Positions 1-5,655 of a DNA stretch of 5,759 nucleotides are shown piece after piece (the first letter of the stretch is position 1; each line of letters starts with the position of its first letter). The stretch covers positions 1 through 5,759 of the forward strand of contig SYDV01000345.1 in the NCBI GenBank assembly GCA_005801395.1, given 5' to 3'. The stretch is from Planctomycetia bacterium (lineage in GTDB: Bacteria > Planctomycetota > UBA11346). Made by a program: the position numbers and the translations under genes. The notes below the pieces were generated by a model. That model saw only the letters and a program-made list of their open reading frames with translations. It was not told the origin of the DNA and did no database searches.

Positions 1-126
1 CCGGCACTCACCATGTACCTTGAGCGACTACAACCCTGGACACGCCCAGGAGATACCGATACAGGATTCACCACAGAAAAGACGATGCCTGCCCAGGGCA
101 CACAGACACCGGAGAACAGATCATGA
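1..126 (+). CDS. C-terminal tail of an unidentified protein (partial, 5' end outside window)
   Basis: Frame 1 is open from the first base of the window to a TGA at 124-126, giving 41 residues. The tail is hydrophilic and rich in Pro, Thr, Gln and Gly (for example the ending TQTPENRS), with no membrane segment or motif I can recognise. The stop overlaps the start of the GYF_2 gene as ATGA (123-126), the usual arrangement for translational coupling. That overlap and the shared strand are the main reasons to believe this frame is a real gene end and not chance. The first in-frame ATG is at 13-15, but an internal start there would give only 37 residues, so the gene most likely begins left of the window. 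Function unknown; it probably shares an operon with the GYF_2 protein. Confidence 0.6.
   Translation, partial: PALTMYLERLQPWTRPGDTDTGFTTEKTMPAQGTQTPENRS
111..114 (+). promoter_or_regulatory. Shine-Dalgarno site of the GYF_2 gene
   Basis: GGAG at 111-114 lies 8 bases before the ATG at 123. It sits inside the coding tail of the preceding gene, which supports coupled translation of the two and confirms the start chosen for the GYF_2 gene. Confidence 0.7.
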
Positions 127-1151
127 ATCAGTGGTATTATTATGATGGCGAACATAACATTGGCCCATTTTCGCTGCAGGATATCAAAGTCGCCGCTCGG
201 CGCGGATTAATTGCAGAGCAAACATGGATTGCATCGACCGGCGGACCTTACCAGCGTGCGGCAACGGTGCGAGATCTAGCCGGATTATTGTCGCCAGGTG
301 GTGAAACCTCCCCAGAGGCACCAACCCCACCCTGGACGGTTGAGAAGGCAACCACCGTGCGCGTGGTGAAAAATGCTGATCCGACGAAACAGCGTTTCAT
401 GATTGGTGGCGTTATTGGTGGCGTGCTGTTGTTAGCGATCATATGGATGTCCAGTGGCCCAACACCATCTGCGCCCATTACCATACCAACATTGGACGTG
501 GCGCCGTCGGTGACGGTCGTGTCGCCAGATGGGATTGCAACGCCGCCACCCATTAAAACGATTTTACCCTCCGGTGGTGCAGCAACATCTGATTATCACA
601 CGCTGTTCGTCACCCAGTCAGGTGTCTCCATTCCTATCCCGGACGATCGCTGGATCGCAGCTGGTATGCCGCTCCCGAGTGGCTTCGCGTATGAAACCTG
701 GATTCCCACCGGGAAGGGTAAGCCAGGGCCGTCATGGGATCCAGTGGATAGCCGTAAAGCGGTCATTGCGATACAGGGTGAAGATTATGACCGGTATAAC
801 GCATCAACGACGGCCTACCCAGATATTGCCACGCTCTTCGCCCATGCCGTTGCGAAGTGGGGCGTTCCAGATTATATCTCCATGGTACACATCCCCAGTA
901 TAACTCCAGATAGTAAAAACACGGCACGAGTATTGGTTGCCTTTCTGTGGGAACAGTTTTCACATAATCATACAACGGTTCCCATAGTGGAAATGAATAT
1001 CGGTAAGGCGAATACCATTATTAGTGTCAACATTGGTCATCGCACCCTCTCAAATGAGCGATTTACATCTGAGAAATCAAATGATCCAAGTGGGATAAGC
1101 GTGTTTTCACGAATTGATTTCCGAAAACGGGTGAACGTTAGTCTGCCGTAA
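123..1151 (+). CDS. Membrane-anchored GYF_2-domain protein with exported C-terminal domain
   Basis: 342 residues. Residues 1-56 match the GYF_2 fold: an opening WYYYDGEHNIGPFS with the W-Y-Y...G-P-F signature, then a helix (DIKVAARRGLI), TWIASTGGPYQ and a closing hydrophobic DLAGLL. GYF-type domains generally bind proline-rich peptides; the ligand here is unknown. Residues 57-91 are a Pro/Thr- and Lys/Arg-containing linker. Residues 92-109 (FMIGGVIGGVLLLAIIWM) form a single transmembrane helix preceded by K89 and R91, so the GYF_2 domain is predicted cytoplasmic and the rest extracytoplasmic. Residues 110-155 are rich in Pro, Thr and Ser, and 156-342 form a mixed alpha/beta domain I do not recognise. 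There is no cleavable signal peptide. The start is fixed by the GGAG site and by the GYF motif beginning at residue 4. The last 14 bases overlap the end of the opposite-strand ATPase gene. Confidence 0.85.
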   Translation: MNQWYYYDGEHNIGPFSLQDIKVAARRGLIAEQTWIASTGGPYQRAATVRDLAGLLSPGGETSPEAPTPPWTVEKATTVRVVKNADPTKQRFMIGGVIGGVLLLAIIWMSSGPTPSAPITIPTLDVAPSVTVVSPDGIATPPPIKTILPSGGAATSDYHTLFVTQSGVSIPIPDDRWIAAGMPLPSGFAYETWIPTGKGKPGPSWDPVDSRKAVIAIQGEDYDRYNASTTAYPDIATLFAHAVAKWGVPDYISMVHIPSITPDSKNTARVLVAFLWEQFSHNHTTVPIVEMNIGKANTIISVNIGHRTLSNERFTSEKSNDPSGISVFSRIDFRKRVNVSLP

Positions 1152-2493
1152 CTGTACCGCCACCGAAAGCACAAGCCGAAGGACGGACCAGCACTAAATG
1201 CGGCTTATGGGTGTAGACGGGCTCGCTGGCTTCCGCTGACCATAAATACATTTGGCCTTTGGTGAGTTCGGCCATCTGATGTGGTTCCATGTGGGCAAAC
1301 GGCGTCAGGACGTGCTGAATGCGCTCAAGCCATTGACGTGAATTAAAGCCGTGAATGCCGACGATATCTGAGAGTTGCAAAAATAACGTTGGAAACGTAC
1401 CGGGATCCTGAGATGCGAAAACCAGTGATACGGCGCGGTGACGCCGAGTGCGAGCAGCGCACTCGATGACCTCTAATAATTCCCGAGATTGTGGCGTTTC
1501 GCGAATATAACCATGCGCCTCATCAAAGAAAAAGGTCTTGGTCATGGGGCGAGTAATCCCATTGACGTTAATAGTTGCCTCACTCAGCACCTGCATGATG
1601 ACGACCATTAACGCAAAGGCATCTTCTTCAAAGAGGGTTTCATCACGTAAATCAACGATGATGACGCGCCCTGGTCGCATATATTGTAAAATGCCCGGTG
1701 CCTGCGCATCGATAAAGCCGCGCGCCATTTGAATGCGTAATTGTGCTTCGCGAATTTCGAATTCTGACATGCCGGATTTTTGAATCTCGCTCTCAATGGC
1801 ATCAAGCGACAACTCTCTGAGTGGCTGTCCATTTTTCTTTCGCTGTTCATTGTCGAGTTTTATTTGACGAATGATCATGTTCATGACGCGAACGAGCAGT
1901 GAGGTGCCGGTAGCCCCCATCATCATCCGCACATGCGAGGCGGTGCATTCTTGTAACGACATGAATAAGGGCTGGACCTGAACGTGATCGGCTTCGTATT
2001 CAGCTCGTCGTTCTTCCAGCACGGGATTGGGAGCTAAAATAACGACGTCATGATTGGCGCTTGGTGTTATGCCCCATTCTTTTTGGAGGCGATCACCCCA
2101 CTCGCCACTTTGTGGTCGGGTAATGGAAATCGCTTCAGGTCGATACACGCGCTCTTTGACGTAATGAAAAACAACCGCGCAGTGTGGACGTTTATGACAG
2201 GAAGCGTTTGGTACCGAAGTGGTGCAATTTTCTAACCAAACATTAATGCTATTACTTTTCCCTTTGCCCATAAAGCCAAAGAGTGAGGCCACGTGAGTTT
2301 CATATTGATCAATGGCAACGCGCCGATTGTTCTCAACGGTTTTCGCGAAAACCCCATAGGAATGGGACTCATTTTTATTGGTCCCGATGAGAATATCTTT
2401 CCGAGGGAGCCCCGTCGCAGCGATGCTGGGGGGATTGCGTTCGGCGTGCATGCCCGCAGGAAGGCTTATACGTGTCGTTGTTGGTCGTATCAT
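1138..2493 (-). CDS. HerA/VirB4-like P-loop ATPase (DUF87/COG0433-type)
   Basis: 451 residues. The Walker A motif is GFMGKGKS at 73-80, preceded by THVASLF as in HerA-type ATPases, where a His often precedes the P-loop strand. Walker B is TFFFDEAH at 320-327 with D324 and E325. An Arg-rich stretch (R348, R350, R351, R353) is where HerA/FtsK-family arginine fingers lie, and ASQDP with Q362 fits the sensor position. The ending MAELTKGQMYLW resembles the C-terminal part of the family. Residues 1-70 form a short beta-rich N-terminal region; no membrane segment and no VirB4 CagE-type N-terminal domain are seen. Such ATPases form hexamers that move DNA or, in secretion systems, power substrate transfer. 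The ATG at 2493 is chosen over a TTG at 2553 because AGGGGG lies 6 bases upstream and it clears the preceding gene. A Cys/His cluster lies at residues 90-110. The exact role is undetermined. Confidence 0.85.
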   Translation of the reverse strand: MIRPTTTRISLPAGMHAERNPPSIAATGLPRKDILIGTNKNESHSYGVFAKTVENNRRVAIDQYETHVASLFGFMGKGKSNSINVWLENCTTSVPNASCHKRPHCAVVFHYVKERVYRPEAISITRPQSGEWGDRLQKEWGITPSANHDVVILAPNPVLEERRAEYEADHVQVQPLFMSLQECTASHVRMMMGATGTSLLVRVMNMIIRQIKLDNEQRKKNGQPLRELSLDAIESEIQKSGMSEFEIREAQLRIQMARGFIDAQAPGILQYMRPGRVIIVDLRDETLFEEDAFALMVVIMQVLSEATINVNGITRPMTKTFFFDEAHGYIRETPQSRELLEVIECAARTRRHRAVSLVFASQDPGTFPTLFLQLSDIVGIHGFNSRQWLERIQHVLTPFAHMEPHQMAELTKGQMYLWSAEASEPVYTHKPHLVLVRPSACAFGGGTVTAD

Positions 2494-2499
2494 GACAAA

Positions 2500-2505
2500 C
2501 CCCCT
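2500..2505 (-). promoter_or_regulatory. Shine-Dalgarno site of the HerA-like ATPase gene, overlapping upstream stop codon
   Basis: On the minus strand AGGGGG is followed after 6 bases by ATG (2493). The TAG stop of the upstream gene (2506-2504) shares its A and G with this site. Ribosomes ending the upstream gene would therefore sit on the next start region, consistent with coupled translation and matched output of the two proteins. The site decides the start against the TTG at 2553. Confidence 0.8.
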
Positions 2506-3703
2506 AGGATGCCGTGGTATCAGTGTTCGGATTGCGCGACAAGGCAGCGACAATAGGGACAGGTACGCTGTCCATAGACGGATTTGACTGGGCCGCTGAA
2601 TTTATAACAGCGGTCAGCGTTGCCGCGGGAGACGACGGCGCTGGAAAATCACTGAGCCCCGGTAATGAATTGATCATGCTTTGCAGCTCGCCTTGATTGC
2701 CGCCATTGGCTGTTTGCGCAGCGATCATGACGGTTGGAGAAGAAAGCCCACCTTCGGCAGCGCCTTGTGTAATGACTTGCGCGGTCGCTGGGCCATCCAA
2801 TCGGGCGCCAGCGACTTGCGAATCAGAAATAAGGCCGGTGCTTGCTAAGTGGCGGGCCTGTAGGCTGGTCGAAGCCAGTCCACAGGCGGCCGCTTCTGCC
2901 GCTGGTACGTCTCCGTTGGTAATGGCGTCTTGATAGGCGCCCCGGTAGGCTTGTCCCGCAGCGCTTAGGTTATTTATTCCTTTATTGGCATAGGTTTGTG
3001 CCCCAATGGAATCACCATTTTGTTGAGACAATTGTGCATCGACCACGTCGGCGCCTCCGAGGATGGCCGCGACGCCAGCTTGTGTCATTTTGTTAGCGCC
3101 AGCCACATTCGCTTTTTGAGCTAATTGTCTCGGCATGGTGGTCGTGGACCCTTCTTCCCCCTGGTGCAGGGAGTGAGCGGCTGCTGCGAGGCCGAGTGAA
3201 GCAGCCGTTAATGGTTGTCCATGACGGACGGCCGTGTTCATCGCGGATTTAAGCTCAACCGAGAGGGTAGCCGAATTTTCGTTCGTATTTGCTGTGGCGT
3301 TGGTTAATTGAGCGCGAGCACGTTCAAGTCCGCCTTGGTCAGACCCAGATTTTTGGGACGCATTCGGCTGTCCTGGTTGGCCGGTATTCGTTCCCGGACT
3401 CTGCGCTGTTTCCATCGCAGACGATGGGTTCGACGGTAGCGCTACTTCTTGAGGCATATGCCGACGCTCAGCGCTCTTCTGAGGACTTCCCTGACCTTGG
3501 TTCTTGGCCGGCTCCTGCTCATTCGAGTCACTTGTATAGCCACTGTTTTGGTCGTCGCCGCCTTGCTTTTTTTCCTTCCCATCTTGGGATAGCTTTTCTT
3601 CCAGACAAAAATCTCGGTTCTGGGACAGGCGCACTTTCAAGTTTCCCAACCACGAACCATCGAGCCACGTTCCGGCCAAGCCTTCATCGACACCAAACGC
3701 CAA
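2504..3703 (-). CDS. Ala/Gly-rich protein with disordered N-terminal region, partner of the HerA-like ATPase
   Basis: Up to 399 residues read from a TTG at 3703; not recognised. Residues 1-35 look ordered (Trp at 13 and 18, LKVRL). Residues 36-145 are rich in Gln, Ser, Asn, Gly, Lys and Glu and probably disordered. Residues 146-375 are rich in Ala, Gly, Leu and Gln, with helix-like stretches broken by short Gly/Pro/Asn turns (for example ASLGLAAAAHSL). There is no signal peptide, membrane helix or catalytic motif. The gene ends 10 bases before the ATPase start, so the two surely form one operon and the proteins may act together. The start is uncertain: the TTG has no close Shine-Dalgarno site, while a strong GGGAG lies 7 bases before an ATG at 3713 that is out of frame because of a 7-bp near-duplication (3691-3704). 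Removing one copy would give ATG-ATT-CAA joined to this frame. Confidence 0.75.
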   Translation of the reverse strand: MAFGVDEGLAGTWLDGSWLGNLKVRLSQNRDFCLEEKLSQDGKEKKQGGDDQNSGYTSDSNEQEPAKNQGQGSPQKSAERRHMPQEVALPSNPSSAMETAQSPGTNTGQPGQPNASQKSGSDQGGLERARAQLTNATANTNENSATLSVELKSAMNTAVRHGQPLTAASLGLAAAAHSLHQGEEGSTTTMPRQLAQKANVAGANKMTQAGVAAILGGADVVDAQLSQQNGDSIGAQTYANKGINNLSAAGQAYRGAYQDAITNGDVPAAEAAACGLASTSLQARHLASTGLISDSQVAGARLDGPATAQVITQGAAEGGLSSPTVMIAAQTANGGNQGELQSMINSLPGLSDFPAPSSPAATLTAVINSAAQSNPSMDSVPVPIVAALSRNPNTDTTAS

Positions 3704-3798
3704 ATTGAATCATTCATCATCTCCCAAGTGCGCCGATCGTGTGTAAATTGTAAACATGAGCCAGGCGCACATCCGATAACCCCTGGCCGATTTGTCAT
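3637..3798 (-). CDS. Possible small ORF (53 residues) overlapping the Ala/Gly-rich gene start
   Basis: An ATG at 3798 opens a frame of 53 residues ending with TGA at 3639-3637. It lies in the leader of the Ala/Gly-rich gene and overlaps its first 22 codons in another frame. The product would be basic, with Trp at 25, 33, 41 and 51 and a Cys pair in the segment CAPGSC (residues 10-15). There is no Shine-Dalgarno site before 3798; an alternative in-frame ATG at 3717 lies 3 bases after GGGAG. It could be a leader peptide that affects translation of the following gene, or chance. I do not recognise it and favour chance. Confidence 0.15.
   Translation of the reverse strand: MTNRPGVIGCAPGSCLQFTHDRRTWEMMNDSIWRLVSMKAWPERGSMVRGWET
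3691..3704 (-). repeat. 7-bp imperfect tandem duplication at the start of the Ala/Gly-rich gene
   Basis: On the minus strand TTTGGCG (3704-3698) is followed directly by TTTGGTG (3697-3691), identical at six of seven positions. The unit length is not a multiple of three, so the second copy shifts the frame between the ATG at 3713 and the long reading frame. Whether it arose by slippage or is chance similarity cannot be told from one sequence. Confidence 0.5.
3721..3725 (-). promoter_or_regulatory. Shine-Dalgarno site upstream of the Ala/Gly-rich gene
   Basis: GGGAG on the minus strand lies 7 bases before an ATG at 3713 (ideal), 3 bases before an ATG at 3717 and 17 bases before the TTG at 3703 (too far for normal use). 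Its position points to 3713 as the original start codon of the Ala/Gly-rich gene. Confidence 0.5.
3728..3770. promoter_or_regulatory. Dyad GTGCGCC/GGCGCAC flanking a possible -10 box, leader of the ATPase operon
   Basis: GTGCGCC at 3728-3734 and GGCGCAC at 3764-3770 are perfect 7-bp inverted copies separated by 29 bases. Between them, on the minus strand, TACAAT (3752-3747) matches five of six bases of a sigma-70 -10 box and would start transcription near 3740, a short leader before the start of the Ala/Gly-rich gene. No convincing -35 box is seen at the right distance. The dyad could be an operator or a long-loop hairpin; this is inference from pattern only. Confidence 0.25.
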
Positions 3799-3825
3799 TA
3801 ATCGAACTGGTTCTACTTCATAGGC

Positions 3826-4983
3826 TTATTTTAATTCAATGTCCGTTATTTCCCGCATGGGCAGAGCCGTAATATGCTCAGTCATCGGATAACGCCGCGT
3901 CCCTGGATACACCACCCAAAGATGTTCCAATTTTAAATCTTCCCGTGCGATATGCATGGATTTTGTGGTGGTCGGTGCGTCTGTGCATTTGAATTCGAAG
4001 CCCCATCGCCGTCCGCTGCGAATGAGTAACAAATCTAGCTCTGCTCCGCGCTGGGTGGCGTAGAAATACGCGTCGCGTTGCCCGTGCGCGATCAGCGTTT
4101 GTTCAAGCGCGAAACCTTCCCAGCTCGCGCCGTAGGCCGGGTGTCTTGGCAGTTCATTGGATTCTCTTAGTCCCAGCAAATGGTGGAGTACGCCGTTGTC
4201 GCGCAAATAAACTTTCGATGATTTCACTAACCGTTTGCCAAGGTTTTCAAACCACGGTGGTAGGACTCGTACCATGAACGTACCCGACAGCACATCGCGA
4301 TATCGTTCCACCGTGGATTGCTTACAGCCCATCGCCTCTGCCAGTCGGGAAGCATTCCAGATTTGACCGTGATAATGGGCCAGCATGGTCCAGAACCGCC
4401 GCAAGGCATCTGGCGCAATTCCTACGCCCAACACGGGAATATCTCGCTCCAAAAACGTTCGTCCCAATGCGGCGTGCCATTCCATGGCGTCGGCATCTGA
4501 CTTTGCACAAAAGGCCGAAGGAAAACCACCTCGGAACCACAACCGATGGAGTTCGTCCGCGCCGACCTCGGCGAGAGAAAATCCAGAGACATCCACAAAT
4601 TGAATTCGTCCCGCAAGCGTTTCGGATACACCCTTTACCAAATCCCACGTTGCGCTGCCGAGCAACAAAAAGCGGGTCGTATGTCCTGGGCGGTCGCACA
4701 GCGGACGCAGCACTTCGAACAAATGTGGAAGGCGTTGTACCTCATCGAGGATCACCAGTCCCTCGCATCGTTCCAAAACCAGGTACGCCCCTTGATCCAA
4801 CGCCTCGCGGTCCGCTGGTAACTCCAGATCAAATCTGGTGACGGTGCCCTTCCATTGCTCGGCTACTTGTCGAGAAAGCGTTGTCTTACCGACCTGCCGC
4901 GCCCCGAGCACCGCCACCACCGATGCATTTCCCAGGCGTCGGAGCACGTCATCAATGATCAGTTTTCGTATAATTTGTAGCAT
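3826..4983 (-). CDS. AAA_14 / DUF4143 family ATPase
   Basis: 385 residues, the normal full length for this family. The Walker A motif is GARQVGKTT at 27-35, Walker B is LVILDEVQ at 76-83 with D80 and E81, and a sensor-like LLLGSAT lies at 106-112, followed by the family sequence FRGGFP at 150-155. A helical winged-helix-like part at about 205-240 contains WNASRLAEAMG. The C-terminal DUF4143 part (about 245-385) shows a PD-(D/E)xK-like pattern: E289 and E294, D317 in ELDLLL, and E330-F-K332. These proteins are common and scattered in bacteria and archaea and their role is mostly unknown; the C-terminal fold suggests nucleic-acid binding or cleavage, but this is not established. All core motifs are intact. 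The ATG at 4983 has a weak TAGG site 6 bases upstream. The 112-base gap to the next gene suggests separate transcription. Confidence 0.92.
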   Translation of the reverse strand: MLQIIRKLIIDDVLRRLGNASVVAVLGARQVGKTTLSRQVAEQWKGTVTRFDLELPADREALDQGAYLVLERCEGLVILDEVQRLPHLFEVLRPLCDRPGHTTRFLLLGSATWDLVKGVSETLAGRIQFVDVSGFSLAEVGADELHRLWFRGGFPSAFCAKSDADAMEWHAALGRTFLERDIPVLGVGIAPDALRRFWTMLAHYHGQIWNASRLAEAMGCKQSTVERYRDVLSGTFMVRVLPPWFENLGKRLVKSSKVYLRDNGVLHHLLGLRESNELPRHPAYGASWEGFALEQTLIAHGQRDAYFYATQRGAELDLLLIRSGRRWGFEFKCTDAPTTTKSMHIAREDLKLEHLWVVYPGTRRYPMTEHITALPMREITDIELK

Positions 4984-4997
4984 TTAATGCCTATGTA

Positions 4998-5029
4998 GGG
5001 TCAAAATACAACAATAAAATACAAGTCAA
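4998..5029 (-). promoter_or_regulatory. Possible promoter of the AAA/DUF4143 ATPase gene
   Basis: On the minus strand TTGACT (5029-5024) matches five of six bases of a -35 box. It is followed after 15 bases by TATTTT (5008-5003), a four-of-six -10 match with short spacing. The region is clearly AT-rich compared with its surroundings and ends about 15 to 20 bases before the ATG at 4983. Placement of the -10 box is uncertain. Confidence 0.35.
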
Positions 5030-5054
5030 GGAAGCCTGGTTGTAAAATGAACCC

Positions 5055-5186
5055 ATGAGTACGTGTCAAACGTGGGATGGCCCCCCCCGGGGGAGGTATC
5101 GGTGTTTACCGCGTTTTCTTTCACAGTTCCCCGTTGAAGGCTTGGTGCAGCAGCGATTTTTTCGACGCCTTCTTGAGAACTTTTGA
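5055..5186 (+). CDS. Possible small ORF (43 residues) spanning the C8G5 tract
   Basis: An ATG at 5055 opens 43 codons closed by TGA at 5184-5186. The peptide would be basic with an amphipathic Arg/Phe/Leu-rich end (GLVQQRFFRRLLENF). It runs through the C8G5 tract, so any length change there would break it. No Shine-Dalgarno site lies close upstream and I know no similar protein. It may be a remnant or chance; listed because the frame is otherwise unexplained. Confidence 0.15.
   Translation: MSTCQTWDGPPRGRYRCLPRFLSQFPVEGLVQQRFFRRLLENF
5081..5093. repeat. C8G5 homopolymer junction
   Basis: Eight C (5081-5088) are followed directly by five G (5089-5093), with CCCCCGGGGG (5084-5093) being self-complementary. 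Such tracts are prone to slippage in vivo and to length errors in sequencing. Confidence 0.8.
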
Positions 5187-5203
5187 TGGGCTAGGCATCG
5201 CGC

Positions 5204-5625
5204 TTACGGCATAAACCACGGATTAACTTGAATCTCCTGGAGGCTTTCATCTACGGAAATAGCGTCATAGATTTCAATCCACTCGCCGGTATGGCGACGA
5301 AAATCGAGGGCCAATTTGTCGTCGCCGACGTAATGCATCCGTGCAAATTTCGTTTCGAAGGTGGGACTCATCGCGCCCGGGCTTGGACAGGCATAATGAG
5401 CGATGAGGTAGAAATATTGCCTGATCCATTTCGCATTGATATCTGTAATGTAATTGAACTGCGCAATTGGTTCAGGCGGCAGAACGTGCTTCGGCTTCAA
5501 AACGTTGTCGATCAAATGGGTGGCTTTGATCGTCAGTTGGCCTTGATGAAATCGGGCACGGACATCTTCGGGCTCTTCGGCGGAATCATCATCCAGACTT
5601 TTCGCGGCTTTGGCATAGTGGTCAT
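5204..5625 (-). pseudogene. Small conserved protein gene (about 140 codons) split by a one-base frameshift
   Basis: The gene starts with ATG at 5625 (MTTMPKPRKVWMMIPPKSPK...) and runs 30 codons to a TGA at 5535-5533. The following 110 codons continue in the -1 frame from CTG at 5536 to TAA at 5206-5204. Adding one C after the AAC codon at 5538-5536 joins them into a 140-residue protein. From memory of the family, proteins of this size share a basic KVW...PP.PPK start, a VLKPKH segment (42-47 here), an FNYI.DI..KW part (57-67), YACP.P.A.SP.FE.KFARM.YVG (78-101), RHTG.W.EIY (111-120) and a PWF-type end. Every block is present in order across the two frames, so the break is recent or an artefact. 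There is no classic slippery heptamer at the junction. Function is unknown; no membrane segment. Without the shift, a TTG at 5515 would give only a 103-residue fragment. Confidence 0.8.
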
Positions 5626-5649
5626 TTCTGTGGAATTAAAGATATCGTT

Positions 5650-5655
5650 ATTTTA
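5650..5655 (-). promoter_or_regulatory. Possible -10 box of the broken small gene
   Basis: TAAAAT on the minus strand (5655-5650) matches five of six bases of a -10 box and would give a leader of about 18 bases before the ATG at 5625. No -35 match is found at 16-18 bases, so support is weak. Confidence 0.2.

Larger units (their letters stand above)
4984..5203. other. Intergenic region between the DUF4143 ATPase and the broken small gene
   Basis: 220 bases without a convincing gene. It holds the AT-rich promoter-like stretch of the ATPase gene near 5000-5030, a homopolymer junction of eight C then five G (5081-5093), and a 43-codon plus-strand frame (5055-5186). No rho-independent terminator with stem and T-run is visible on either strand. 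Confidence 0.6.

Noticed and set aside
2494..2553. Longer N-terminal start (TTG at 2553) for the HerA-like ATPase
   Set aside because: It would overlap the upstream gene by 50 bases, has an Arg/Pro-rich extension unlike the family and lacks a ribosome site, while the ATG at 2493 has AGGGGG at 6 bases.
3637..3646. GGGAAAC (minus strand, 3646-3640) as a -1 slippery site linking the 53-codon ORF to the Ala/Gly-rich frame
   Set aside because: The heptamer is in register with the long frame, not with the 53-codon frame, so it cannot move ribosomes from the small ORF into the long one.
3760..3787. Hairpin GCCAGG/CCTGGC after the DUF4143 gene as a terminator
   Set aside because: The stem is only 6 bp with a 16-base loop and no T-run follows on the minus strand.
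4467..4841. Several plus-strand frames of 60-124 codons opposite the DUF4143 ATPase
   Set aside because: Shadows of an intact gene with clear Walker motifs on the minus strand; their products are Arg/Pro-rich without any motif.
5531..5541. Programmed -1 frameshifting as explanation of the split small gene
   Set aside because: The bases before the TGA do not form an X XXY YYZ heptamer and no strong downstream stem is apparent, so decay or sequencing error is simpler.
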